From the NCBI GenBank assembly GCA_019448385.1, contig JAGTXO010000011.1, positions 62,001 through 126,000 on the forward strand: a stretch of 64,000 bases of DNA. The letters run 5' to 3'. The translations under genes were made by a program, and so were the position numbers. Shown here in pieces: positions 10,001 through 21,860 of the stretch. The notes beneath the pieces are model-generated. The model saw nothing but the letters and a program-made list of their open reading frames with translations. It was not told the origin of the DNA and searched no databases. Within the stretch, counting starts at the first letter, position 1, and each line of letters starts with the position of its first letter. This DNA is from Diacronema lutheri (taxonomy: Eukaryota; Haptophyta; Pavlovophyceae; Pavlovales; Pavlovaceae).

Positions 10001-13000
10001 GTGCTGCTGCAAGCCCTCGAAGCGACGTGTCCCGAGAGAAGGCCGAAAGCTCGGTGTCGCCGCTGCGCACGAGCGAGCGCACAAAGGTGCGGCTGGTAAA
10101 GAAGATGGAGAACCCGAGCTGCGAGACGAACACGGGCGCAGTGGTTGGCAGCATAAAGTCGTTGGATGGTGCGGCGTTCATTTGTGATGCGCGCGCGTCC
10201 GCCTCGCTTGGCGGCGTGCGTCGAGGCATCTCTGCGCTAGCCGCGCCGACAACCTTGTTGTTGCGCTTGAGCAGGCTCCTGCGGCGTGCCTCCATCGCAC
10301 GCGTGCGCGAGTCGAGCGGGTTGCTCGCGCGCCGGGCGAGTAGGCCGAGCTCAAAGAGCGCCTCCGCGTCAACTGTGCGGGCGGTACGTTGCGGTAGTGC
10401 TGCTGCGCCGTCCGCTGCTGCGCTTGATGCGCTTGCGTGCGACTTGTGCGCATGCACGCTGCCAGACACTTCCCGCGAGTGCACGCCACTGCCCAAAGCG
10501 CGGCGCTGCCAGCGGGAAGCGCGCTCGAGATCAGTTTGGCCTGCGCCTTCGACGTCCTGGTCATCGTTGCCAAGCTGCGGCTGCATATCGATGCGCATGC
10601 CCATACCGTGCGGGCCAGTCGGCGTCGTGCCGAGCGTGTGCGCGAGCTGCGCGTAGATCTCGTCAAGCGTGCGCTCGGCGTCGTCTGGCGCAAAGCCGAG
10701 GTCGCCCACGAGGAGAGCAAGCATGGCGGCGTGCTCGTCGTCGCGCCGGCGCTGCTCGGCGTCGAGCGGGCGCTGGTCGCCTGAGGTTGCGCTCTTGTCG
10801 TCGTTGAGATTCGCGTCCGCCGTGGACTGTGCGGCCGCCGCGGCGAGCCGCTCGCCAAAGAGGCGCTTGAGCAGCAGCAGGCCCTCCTCCGCGCTCGGCA
10901 GCTGCAGCGTGACGCGCGTGAAGCGCCGTGCCGCAAGCGCCGCGTGCTTCTCGCTCTCCTCGTCGGAAGCGGTCGCCTCGCCAGATGGCGTCACGGTGCC
11001 GCGCGCATCCGAGTCGGAGCCGTCTGATGAGCACTGCGAGCTGATGTCCGAGTCCGTCTCGTCGTCATCCGCGCCGTACGAGTCGATCCACCGGTCCGCC
11101 ACACCGCGCTGCAGCGTGCGTGCGAGCGCCGCGCGCTCGCGCACGACGCGGTCTAGCATCGTCGCGGACTCCTTGAGCGCAATCTCCAACTCACGATGGA
11201 TGCGCATCTTGTGCGCGAGCGCGTCCTTGCGCGCCTGCATGCGCCTGCGGACCTCGGCCATAACGGCGTACATATCGAGCGAGCGCGCATTGGCAAGGCG
11301 CAAGCTCAGCTCGGCCGACTGCGCGAGTTGTGCCGGCAGATTGGCGCCGTTGTGTGTGAGAAGCGCGGCAAGCTCGGGCGTCGTCTCGAGCGCATCGACG
11401 AGCGGCGTGCGGCCCCACCGGTCGGCCATCTCGACGTCCATCAGCGCAGCGACGAGCAAGAAGACGGTCGAGATCGAGCCGGACACGGCGGCGTAGTGCA
11501 GGCCCGTGCGCCCGTCGTAGTGCGGCATCGCCACGCACCTGCATATGGCGCGAGCATCGCCGTGCGGACAAGGGGTGTCAGGGCAGAAGAGCACGGCGCG
11601 ACAATCGCGGCCAGCGCGGCCAGGGCGTGAGACGAGCGCGGCACAAGGGGCTCGCGCAGCATCGACGGCGGCACATGAGGAGCTGACAGCAAAGGGGCTC
11701 ATGACACGGCGCACGAGGTGGAAGCGCGCGCGCAGAAGGCCAAGGGGTGCGCTGTGGCCGCGCTGCCGCATGGCGCGACGCACGCGTCGACGATCGTGAC
11801 GCCCATGTCGAGCATGAACTGCACGCTGTCAACGTCGGCGCGCTTGGCCGCGGCGCGGATCAGCGGCGCGAGCCGCCGCTTGTCAGGCCGCGCCGACGAG
11901 CGCATGAGCAGCTGGATGACGAGCGTGCTATGCGCATCGATCGCGTCGTCGAGCGGCGTGCGGCCCCACCGGTCCTGCGCATTCACCTCGGCGAGCGAGG
12001 AGATGAGCAGCTTCGCGACGAGGTCGTTGCCAGCGGCGGCGGAGATATGCAGCGCCGACCGCCGGTCGTGGTCGACGGCGCTCACCGGGATCCCGAGCGA
12101 GAGGAGCAGCGCGATCTCGTCCATGTCACCGCGCCGCACGGCGCCGTGCAGGCGCGACGCCGGGTGCGAGAGCTCAAGCCGCGCGCCCTTGGCCTTGAGC
12201 AGCGCGGCGACGGCCGCCTGCTTGCGGTCGACGGCGACCTCGAGCGGCGTCGAGCTCCACCGATCGCGCTGCTCCATGTCCGCGCCGAGCTCGATCAGCA
12301 GCGCCGCCGCCTGCACATGCCCGACGGCTGCGGCGACGTGGAGCGCGCTGCGACCGTCGTACGTGCCCACGTTCGGGTCGAGCCCGCGCTCGATGAGTGT
12401 GCGGATGGTGTCAAGGTCGCCAGCGGGCACGGCGGCGGCAATCTGCGCGACGCGCTCCTCGTTGCGCTCGGTGATCACCAGCCGGATCGACTCGCGCAGC
12501 CGCTCAAAGTCCTCCTGCTCGTCGCGGTCGCGGCTGCCATCGGCGAGCGCTGCAGCCGCGGTGGCATGGTCCTGCCCGCTCTTGTCGAGCCCGTACTTGC
12601 GCAGGATCGTGCGCACGACCGTGTCGACCTGCTCGGGGTACGAGAGCGCGATCTCCTCAAACGATGCAGTCGTCACGTACACGAGCGTCACCTCGCTGCG
12701 CGCGCTCGCCGCGAGCGTGTACGGCTGCGCGATGCTGAGGAAGAAGGCCACTTCGCCGACGATCTGCCCGGGGCCGAGGTCGGCGCGCACGTCCGGGAAG
12801 CTCTGCTTGTCGCGGCCGGTCACGCAGAGGATGCCGTCAACGCACCAGCTGAGCTCGAGCGCGCCGTCGCCGCGGCGAAAGAGCGCCTGCCGCGGCGGCA
12901 AGAAGCGTTCGCGCAGCTGGAGCGCGAGCGCGTTAAGAAACTGCGGCACGCAGCCGAAGAAGGCCCACGTCGCGCCTATCTCGCGTCGGTACTGCTCGGT

Positions 13001-14492
13001 CGCCACCTCGGTCTGCAGCGTGCGCGGCATTTGCGCGAAGATGCGGTCGGTCGACGACGACTGCTTTGAGTGCTGGAAGCGGTAGTGCTCGCTCACCTTG
13101 GCCGCAAGCGCGGGCGGCAGCTTGCGCTCGGTTGCAAAGCCGTCGCACGCCTTGAGCAGCGCCTTGAAGTTGACCGTATTCTCGTCGGTGCGCACGAGGT
13201 AGTGGAAGAGCGTGCCGAGCACGTATGCGTAGAAGATGGTGTGCAGCAATGTCACGACCGTCGCGAGGATGATCTCGATCTCGCGCGTGAGCGTCAGGTC
13301 GGAGTAGCCAAGCCCACACAGCCCGGCGTACGACATGAAGAGCGCGAACAGGTCTGCGCGCGCGGGGGCGGCGCGCGAGCGCGGCGGCGGAGCAAGCCGT
13401 GCAAGGACGTCGGGCAGTGGATGCGGCGACAGGGGCGCGTCAGACAAGCAAGCTGCGCGCATGACGCGCTTTGCACGCGCGCGGAAAAGGCAGGGAGGGA
13501 GAGGGTCCGACCCAGTGGAGCGCGCGCGGAGAGACGCACCGCGCGCCGCGCGCGCCGCGCGCACATCGCTGCGCAAGCGTGATCTCGTTTGCGTCGAGCA
13601 ATGGGTTGCCCGTAACGAGCTCAAACTGCGCGGGCCACGAGGGAAGCTGCACCTCTTTTGAGTCCCAGATGTGCCAGCCGTCCGCCACGAGCAGCCACGC
13701 GCACGCCACCCAATGCGGCACGAAGAAGAGGATGAGCGAAAACTTGGACACGGCGAGCAGCCGCACGTTGGACGTGAGATCATTGTTCACCGCCTTGAGG
13801 AAGGCGAGCAGGTCGACGATGCGCAGGCAGCGCACGAGCTGCGCCGCGATGAAGACATCCACGCGGTGCGTCTGCGCAAACGCCGCCCAGCCGACGTAGT
13901 GCGCGACGATGGCGGCGACCTCGCGTGCGAATCGAAAACGCCGCTCGGCGTCCTTCCGGCCGTCGCCATTGCCGTGCTCGTCGTGCGGCGCGAGCCTGCC
14001 CGCGGGGCCAGCGGTCGCAGCGTCGGCGCTGCGAGATGGTCGCGACGCGTCGAGACAAAACGCGACCGCGTCCCACGCGTCGACGAGCACGTCGACCGCA
14101 AGCGCGCCGGCCGAGGCGACAAAGATCTCGGGGAATGCGACGCGCAGCGGGATGACGACGAGCTCGTACGTGAGCGCGGGCGTGCGCAGGAGCGTGGCAT
14201 GGCGGCGGAGGCGCGCGCCAAGCGTAGCGGGCGTGGTTGCCTCCACCTCCTCGCCTTGCGCGCCGCGCGCCTCGTGTGCCTCGCGCACGTAGACGGTCGG
14301 CCACGTGACACGCTGCGCGGCCGCGCGATGCCGCTTGCCATCGCGCAGGATGCCCGCGACCGTCGCGGCGCGCTTGGCTCGGCGCGCGCCGAGCGCGCGC
14401 ACGGTGTCGTACGCGTTTAGGAGCGCGCGCCGCGCGCGCGTCGCCGCGCCGCTTGAGCCTGTCGCGACGACGTGTATTTCGTTTTGCGACAT
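4057..14492 (-). CDS. Giant tandem two-module CNG-like cation channel with ankyrin repeats, copy B
   Basis: Nine exons: 14492-13565, 13353-11784, 11538-7358, 7242-7130, 6936-6424, 6295-6151, 5982-5810, 5670-4366, 4230-4057. Phases agree at all eight introns, giving about 3033 aa. Module 1: S1-S5 about residues 105-275, pore 310-330 with filter GLGYSD, S6 335-360, C-linker, cyclic-nucleotide-binding fold 440-560, ankyrin repeats 610 to about 870. A long Ser/Ala-rich disordered linker follows. Module 2: S1-S5 about 1960-2220, pore with TTVGGMPPS (G2242-P2246), S6 with YAVIVGNLSSLV as in animal CNG channels, C-linker, nucleotide-binding fold, then ankyrin repeats and a helical tail. Both modules carry an intron at the same place and phase, inside the Tyr codon before the pore, which supports internal duplication. 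Membrane protein, probably a cation channel. The 4.2-kb exon 3 might hide further introns. Confidence 0.85.
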
Positions 14493-15068
14493 CACCGTGG
14501 ATAGCTCGCGCGAGTATGAGAAGTTTGTCTACTATCCAGTCGTCATTTCGACTTTTCCCTCTCGCACATCACTTTCTATATACTAACGACGCTTTCCGAC
14601 GGGTCAACAGATGGGGTCAGGAAGTGCGCAGCGAGGCGCCAGGCGGAGCAGGCCCAAAGGCCCACACGCGCCTAGCCACCGCGCGCCGCCGCCCGCGCGC
14701 CGCCGCACCGGTGGCCGCCGTCAATCACACCACCGGCCGACGCGCACGCGCACGCCGAGGCCCGAAGATCGTCGGCGACGACCGCCACCCCCGAGCCGCC
14801 GCCTGCCACGTCGCCAAGCCGCCCGCCGCCGCTGCAGAGCGCGACGCCCGCCGCCAGCGAGCCGCCGCCCTCCCCGCCGCGTCGCAGCCCCCTGCCGCCG
14901 CCGCGAAGCGCACCGCCACCCGCCGCCAGCGTGGCAAGCGCCGCGATGCTGGCCGCGTGGCCGCGCACGCGCGCCCCGCCACCCCCACTTTCTATATACT
15001 AACGACGCTTACAGGCGCGAGCGAAAGGGCGCACGCAACAGATATATAGCTAGCCATGGGTCCTTTTA

Positions 15069-15188
15069 ATACTAACGACGCTTACAGGCGGGTCAGCAGG
15101 AGGGGCGCGCACGGGGCCGAGGCTGGACATACTAACGACGCTTACAGGCGGGTCAGCAGGAGGGGCGCGCACGGGGCCGAGGCTGGAC
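15069..15188. repeat. 60-bp tandem repeat, two copies
   Basis: 15069-15128 and 15129-15188 are identical except near the last base. Each contains the transposon-end motif ATACTAACGACGCTTACAGG followed by a GGGTCAGCAGGAGGGGCGCG stretch. Confidence 0.9.
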
Positions 15189-15492
15189 AAACGGAGCGAG
15201 CGAAAGGGCGCACGCAACATCAGGCCGAAATCAGGGCGTCGACCCTGTGCACGCCGGCAGCGGGAACGGCCGGGACGGCAAGGACGTGGCAGGACGCGTC
15301 ATGGGCGGACACCCACACACGCCTAGCCACCCCTCGCCGGCCCCCGCCGGCCGCCGGGTCCTTTTAATACTAACGGGGGTCCTTTGAATTCGAGCAATCG
15401 AGTTGCCTAAACTTGGCGCCTAGCGCGCGAGGCCGCACGCGCCGCGCAGCGAGCTTTCCCTTCTACCGCACACCTACCCTTCCCCTCCCCCT

Positions 15493-15515
15493 CCCCCCCC
15501 CCCCCCCCCCCCCCC
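15493..15515. repeat. Poly-C tract (C23)
   Basis: 23 consecutive C directly abutting the left end of the large transposon. Confidence 0.95.
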
Positions 15516-18500
15516 GGGGCGGACGGGGGTGACTTTACGAAGTTTTCGACAGCCCCCACAACTCTAACCTATGTTCGAATACGCCCCCCATATGACGTGG
15601 GGTAGATATACTAACGACGTGCGCGCTTTGCATGGGGCTCGGAAGCGCCCACGCTCTCGCCCTCAAAGTTCGTCTCGCCATCCCCGTCGCCATCGCCTGG
15701 GATTTGGCTCTCGCCCTCGCCAATCCCGCGTGCGAGCGCAGCTTTGATGTCGACTTTGAGCTTGAGGAGGGGCAGCCCTTGTTTGACCTTCAGAGCCTTC
15801 GCCAGGACGCGCGCGTCGTCTTTGTTGAGCGCATTGACGAAGCTCTCCCCCTGGGACTTGGCCGCAGCCACCAGAGGATCCACGATGTGCCCCTCAGGGA
15901 ATGAAGGAGGCGGCGCGTGCTGGCAAGCGCGAGCGCCGTGGAAGGCGGCGAAGGGGAGCGAGTGAGCGCTCGGCAAAATGCCAACGCAATGTTGCGGACC
16001 TGCGCAGAGCGCCACGCGGGCCCACAGGCAGCCACATCAGCACGCTCGCGCGGAGCGCGGTGTACGCGCCGCGAAGAAGAGGTAGCGTCGAGGGTTCGGC
16101 AGCGGTGCAGGCGCACCCGATGAAGCACGTGCGTTTGCCGCGTCAAAAGGAGCTGCCGAGGACCACGGCTGGGCCACGAAGGCGGGCACGGCAGGCTGCG
16201 CGCTGGCGAAGTGTGCGCCTAACAGGGTAATTTGAATTCGCGCGGGGAATATGGGGAGGGAGCGGAGGGTCGGAGAGTGAGACGCTGCAACGCTGTGCAT
16301 GCGGCGGCAGCAGCGCAGCCGCGCGAAAGGAGGCGCAGCCGACAGCGCACCGGCAGGTGAGGCTCGCACGGGTTGCGCGAGCGCGCGTGCGGCGTTGAGC
16401 TGGACGAGCCCCGCCTCGTACGCAGTGGCTGCTTGGCGCAATGCCTCTTCTTCGTCTGAGCGTGCATGTGAACGCGCAGGGCGACAAATAAGAAACGGTC
16501 GCGTTGTGGCATGCGGCGGCAGAGGGACGGGAGACGGGAGAGGGAGCACGCTCGTAGGTCGCGCGAGCGCGCAGGCGCGCGCCGTACTTTCGGCCGACAG
16601 GGCGGCTGCCTCACCAGACGATGCCCGCCGCATGCAATCATCCACGGTCGCCGCCGCGTGTCGTTGCCCAGCTCTGCGCGAGATGTCCTCGAAGGCCTTG
16701 AGTGTCGGCGTCCGGAGCACGCGCTCATCGGCCGACGTTTGCACGCCGGGCGTGAAGCTGTTTTGCACCAGGCTCTTGTACACAGCTTGTGCCGCCGAGA
16801 AGACATTGTCGCCCGACGTCTTTCCGCCCTGTGCCACGGCCATCGCGAGGCACCTCCCTGCGAGCGCACGCTCGGATGGCGAGAGGTGCTGCAAGGCCAT
16901 GCCCCTGGTCTGAAAGCAGTGCGTCGGAGTTGCCTTCTTCGACAAACTCTGCTTGAGGTCGGTCCGCTGTGCGGTGGATCGCGGACGAGGCGGCGACGGC
17001 GGCGGCGGCTGGGAGGGCGCGGCGTGGGCTGCTGCGGAGGCGTCGCCCGACACGAGCTGGCGCGGCTGCTCCTGCTGGCAGTGCTGGTGCTGCAACGGCC
17101 GCTGCGAAGGTGCGGGCTGCGGTGAGCGCTGCATCGCAGGTGAAGCAGGCAGAGTCCTCGCCGACTGTTGCATCCGCGGCTGCTGCGGCTGCTGCGTTTG
17201 TCGCCGCAGCTGTGCGGACTGCAGCGGCGGTGGCGGCGATGGCGGTGGCGGACATGGTGGCGATGGTTGCCTTGGCAGTTGCAGCCTCGATGGCGAAAGA
17301 GTCGGCTGCGAGGTGAATGCTGCGAGCGCGTCGCCAGCTGCGGACGAGCCGTCTGCCCATGCGAGGCGGGGCAGCTGCTGCTGCTGCGGCCGCGGCGGCG
17401 GCGGCAGTGGCAGCGTCGGCGGCGGCGATGGCCAGTGCTCGAGCTGCGTTTGCGGCGAGCTCGCGCGCCCTGTAAGCGAGAGCGCTAAGGCTGCCCTCTG
17501 CTCGGGCGACAGCGACCGCGGCACGCGCGTCTGAACCAAACTCGGCGACAAAGGCGGCGGCTGCCGCGGGGGCGACGGAACGGATCGTGAGGCGCGTTCT
17601 GCTGCCAGCGCGCTCACGAGCTGCGCGTACTCCTCTTGCGCCTTCTCAATGTCAGGCTCGTAGGCCCAGCCCATCGGCTCGTAGAGAGCGTGCTTCGAGC
17701 CGATGCCGCCGGTCGGATTGTCGAAGAAGGACTTGCGCAGCATGGCAAATGTCTCGCCGAGGCTGCGCTCCGAGAGCAGAGCAGGTGTAAGCCAGAATGG
17801 CTCACCGTCGGCGTTCGTAGATCGGCCGAATGCGTCGCGCATCTCCGCAGCGCGCGCATGCCCCACGAGCCGGAAAAAGATGCGGCACTGCAGCACGTTC
17901 CTGTCCACCGTCGAGACACCTTCCACGAGCGGATTGAGGAGCGAGTTCAGATCCTCGACAAGCGAATCCCCTCGCATGGCCACAAATTTGCGCAGCGTGC
18001 TGTTATGGTACACGCGCCCGGCCTGCAGGTACATCTCGTCGAGAGGAAGCGGGTCGTTCAAGCAGCCGTTAGCCACGTGGACTCCGACCAAGTCGATCAC
18101 CTCGCCGGTGCCCGCAACACGCTCGCCAGTCCTGCTCGCTAGGCGCATCGGCGACTGTGTCGGGCTCGACCGCGCAAACGCTTCCCACTTCTCCTTGACC
18201 TCAGTCAGTCGCGCGAGCGCAATCTCGGGTGCAGGTGTCGTCGATCGAATCGCGCCATCTGCCTTGTACCGAGCGAGGTCTTCGCGCACGCGCGCGAGCG
18301 CCGCTTGTGCAGTGAGCGACTTGTTTTGCGCCTGCAGATAGGACGCAACCGCGCGGATGTCCTCCTCGACCGGCTGAAGGAGTGCACTGGACAAATTGCG
18401 CTTGAGCTCGGTCGCAAAGGCCTGGCTGGAGGCCTTGCACGTGTCGCCGATACGCTTGAGCGCGTGGAAGTGGTCGAGATACGGGCGGCGGGAGATGGTC

Positions 18501-21500
18501 GGGAAGAGGTTGACGAGCACATGCTTGGAGAGCATCTCAGGCCTGCACTTGCCGCAGCAGGTGTCTGTGTACCACGCGACGACGCCTGACAAAGTCCCCA
18601 TGCGCTCAAACCGCGCGCGCAGCCGGAGCAGCGCGGGGAGGAGATGCTTGTCAAAGCTCTCCGACGCGGTGACTCCCCACCAGAGCGTCTCCCCGCGTGC
18701 TCCCTGGATGATGACCAGCACCTTGCCATCACCAGTAGACCTGATTGCAAGGGAGCGCGTGCCATCCGAGCGGATGATTCTCCCGGGCGAAGACTGGAGC
18801 AAGCGCTCGAGCAGAAAGGGCTCGAGGATAGCGCCAATGTGGCAAAAGATCGTGCGAATGTTGTCAGCAGAGGGCACGAGCAGCGAGTTGAACACGTTAA
18901 GGAAGGCAAATGGCGGCCAATCAGCGACGCGAGCAGCTGGCTCCGTCTCTTGCTCGCGCTGCGCATCGCCCCAGTACGAGTGGAGAGTCTGCTGCGCACG
19001 CGCGCGACTTGAATGCCCCTGCTCCTCGACGAAGCGAGCGTAGGCATCGTGCATGCGCGATTGGTTCAGAAGGTCCGGAGCGGCAATCTGCTCGGCGAGC
19101 TTGGCCATCGGGATAGTCGAGATGAAGATGTGCTGCGCAAGTGACCACGTCATGGCTCCGACTTTCATGAGCACAAGGTCTGCATACTTGGTGCGCACAG
19201 ACACGGGCAAGTACTCCGGGTCAGCGATGAGCGTGCTTATCGCCGTGGTCTTGCTGCAGCCCTTGCAGAAGATGGTCTCGCTCATGACGCAGATAACGCC
19301 AGCGAGGTCGTAGGCATAGCGAATTGGCGCCCATCCGGCGCGGCAGATGAGGTTGTTGCTCTTGCACTTGGGGCACGGGCAGATGATGCGAGTAGGGTCG
19401 TCGTTGACGCGAAAGCGCGGGTCGGCGGATAGCTCCCGTCGAATAAGGAGGTGTGGCGCGACCACCGCAACCTTTGGACGCATCACAAACGCACCGCGCG
19501 CTGCGAGCATCGATGCAGCGTCCCACTGCCCACTAGGCGGCTTGCAATGCCTCGCCATGAGCGCAGAGCCGGGCGGCTCATAGAAGGGCGCACAAGGTAG
19601 GCGCTCCTCGAGGAGCTGCATCACCTCAGCGCCGCAAAGCGCCACGCCGCCGCGCGTGAGGACAAGCATTCCTCGGGCGGCAGAGTCGCTCAGCTCGATG
19701 CGTGGCATGCTGCCGCCGAGCGAGCGAATGAGGGCGCGGACTACACCGTCGCCCAGTCGCCGCTCGTCCTCATGCGAAAGCAGCGGGCGCGCGGCAGCTG
19801 CAGGCGCAGCAGCGCTGGCAGCAGCGTGCTCAGAGCGCATCGCACCTGCTGCGCCCGAGGGGCTGACACCTACCGCCCCGACGCATGTGCTCCGTGAGCG
19901 AGAGGCACGATGCAAGCCGAGAGTCGGGAGCGGCGGCGCTTCCACACCTCGCAGCGAGCCGCTGCAACTCGCATCTGCAAAGCGACCGCCAAGGCTGCTC
20001 GCGCGCGCAGACTGTGGGGCAGGGCTCGCGACAAGAAGAGGGGCCGAGCTGGGCACAGACTGTGCCGAGTCGGTCGCGCCGAGCAGAGCGTCGAGCGCGG
20101 CGCCCGGCTCGCGGCCGCCGAGCGCGCCGACGCACGCGCCGCCAGCGCGCCCGCCGTCGCGCCCGCTCGCGCCAAGCGCGCCTCCGTACACGCCGCCGCC
20201 GGGCCAGGCGCCGGGCTCGCCATCGCGCTGCTGCGACGCAGCAGATTCTGCGCGCTGCAGCGGCGGCGCGCCAAGCGGCAAGCCTTGCAAGCAAGCCGCC
20301 GCGAGGAGCGACGGACACGTCTGGCACGCCTGCGCCTCCGCATGTTGCCTCTCGGACGCAATTGGGTGCGCGCAGCCGGCGCCGCGGGCGCACGAGCCGC
20401 GGTCACCGTCATCGGCGAGAGGCAGGAGCAGCCGGTGCGACGGTGGCTGCGGATGCTGCGCGTGCGTCGTGTGCACGGTGTGCGACGGCGTCTCGTGCTG
20501 CTGCGTGGCGCTTGGCGGTACGCGTGCCGGAGATGTGAGATCCACGACGACGACATCGCCGACATGCGGGGCCGTCGACAACGAGCACGGCGTGCAAACG
20601 GCAGGAGTGTCTCCACTCGGCGGCGGGACGGCGGCGCGCAGCGTGCTGCCTAAAGGCATGCCTAGCGCAAGCGGCGAGGGCATCGCACGCCGCGGCGGAG
20701 TGACAAGCGCGCTCGTTTGCTGCTGCTGCGCCGCTGCCGCTTGCCGCTGCTGCGCCGCTGCCGCTTGCCGCTCGAGTGCCGCCTGTCTGCTCCGCTCCAA
20801 GCGCTCGCGCTGCTCGGCGGAGAGCGGCGGCGGCTGAAGCGGCGCAGTGATGAAGCTGCGCGATGACTGCGTCTGCGCTTGCGCTTGCGCCTGCGCTTGC
20901 GGCACGGCACGCGCTGGTTGCGGTGACGGAGCGGGGGGCGCCGGCGCCCGCGATGCGCACGCGGCCACTCCGCGAGGTTGGCCGTAGGGTTTAAGGTTGA
21001 ATGGATAGACGAGCTCGTGTTTCGCCGAGCTATCGCCTCGCTTCACACGTGCCCGCCGCTTATCCTCATCATCGAGCGATTTGAATGACACGCGCTTGAC
21101 GACGCTCTCGAGCCAAGCGGCCGGGTCGGGCGCGCCGTCGACGCAGCACGACGCGACATGGAAGTGCATGTGAAGCTTGGTAGCGTGGTTGACGTAGCAG
21201 AGGAGGTATGCGCAACTTGCGTCGGCTGGCATCCAAAGTCCGCAGACGAAGCAGCGTGCCACGTCCTTGCGCGTGTTCGCCGGCTGGATCTGCGCGCGCA
21301 AGGCGGCGAGCAAACAAGAAAGCAGGCGATTGCAAGCAGGCACATGCGGGCACCGATGGCGAGCGCGCGCGAAGCTCAGGCAGATCCCCTCGTGCGGCGC
21401 TCGCGGTCGGCGCGCGCGCACGGCGAAGACGCGGATGCCCCTGCGCTGAAGTGCGGCGCCATCGGCGAGCGTCGGCGCGAGGTGCGCGTTATTCGCGAGG

Positions 21501-21755
21501 TGCTGCGCGTAGTCCATCGGCGAGCGCGCGACCGCCGTATCGCCGCGCTCCCGACCGCACGCGCCCGGGCCGCACGGATGCGGGCCCGCCAGGACGGGCT
21601 GCGTGTGGTTGTGGAGGAAAGCGAACGACCCCACTCGGGGGCTCCAACGGACATGCGTAGAAATCGATTGGAGGATCGGAGGTCATTTGCCGGGCAAATA
21701 AGGAGGTTTGAAGGTCATTTGCCGGACAAATTGAATAGTAAAGTCACCCCCCCCC

Positions 21756-21757
<2 letters not shown>
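15516..21757. mobile_element. Large DNA transposon, about 6.2 kb
   Basis: Left end GGGGCGGACGGGGGTGACTT (to 15538) and right end from 21738 (GTAAAGTCACCCCCCCC...GG) form a short inverted repeat sharing GGGGGTGACTTTAC. Both ends abut poly-C (C23 at left, C40 at right). The interior carries one large minus-strand gene whose translation combines Cys-rich zinc ribbons with a DDE-like core. Exact ends and target duplication cannot be fixed because the flanks are homopolymer. Confidence 0.65.
15611..21517 (-). CDS. Zinc-ribbon / DDE-like transposase of the large element
   Basis: First in-frame ATG is 21517. A likely intron 21421-21290 (GTGCGC...GCGCAG, 132 bp) joins RGIRVFA to IQPANTRKDVARCFVCGLW. 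The frame then stays open to about 16600. Visible in order: an N-terminal CxxC/HxHxxxCC-like zinc motif, a Ser/Pro/Gln-rich linker, a zinc ribbon (CPCPKCKSNN ... FCKGCSK), then an RNase H-like core with SDGTRSLAIR and WYTDTCCGKC, a conserved region HFHALKRIGDTCK, and a Pro/Gln-rich tail. The Cys ribbon followed by a D-x-CC core recalls the DUF6729-containing transposase-like proteins of animals and algae; that assignment is from memory of motif layout. Near the 3' end further introns are likely (donor near 16590, acceptor near 16464). A final exon about 15900-15611 is inferred only from its open, protein-like frame. Confidence 0.6.

Positions 21758-21797
<40 letters not shown>
21758..21797. 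repeat. Poly-C tract (C40)
   Basis: About 40 uninterrupted C at the right end of the large transposon. Confidence 0.9.
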
Positions 21798-21860
21798 TTC
21801 GCTCGATGCACAATCCGACAGTTAAGTTGCGAGCGTGTGCTTGTGCGCACAATTAATATA

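Larger units (their letters stand above)
14493..15515. repeat. Repeat field: several ATACTAACG transposon ends and a GC-rich spacer
   Basis: Between the channel start and the large transposon. The end motif ATACTAACG(A) occurs near 14581, 14997, 15070, 15130 and 15368 (a sixth lies at about 15609), most followed by GACGCTTACAGGCG-like sequence. The stretch 14630-14990 is low-complexity, CCGCC-rich and shows no gene I can support. Part of 15128-15300 is found inverted at about 45400-45540. Confidence 0.7.

Noticed and set aside
7987-10656. 889-codon open frame on the plus strand
   Set aside because: It is the Ser/Arg/Ala-rich antisense shadow of the channel exon 3; no domain, and the minus strand has verified exon phases.
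11699-13783. Treating the minus-strand frame ending at 11699 as a complete one-module channel
   Set aside because: The stop lies in an intron: GC|GTGCGTCGCG ... GCAG|GTGCG joins VDACVA to MPHYDGRTGLHYAA in phase and continues the ankyrin repeat.
14611-15069. Arg/Pro-rich plus-strand frame
   Set aside because: Low-complexity CCGCC repeats without motif or splice support.
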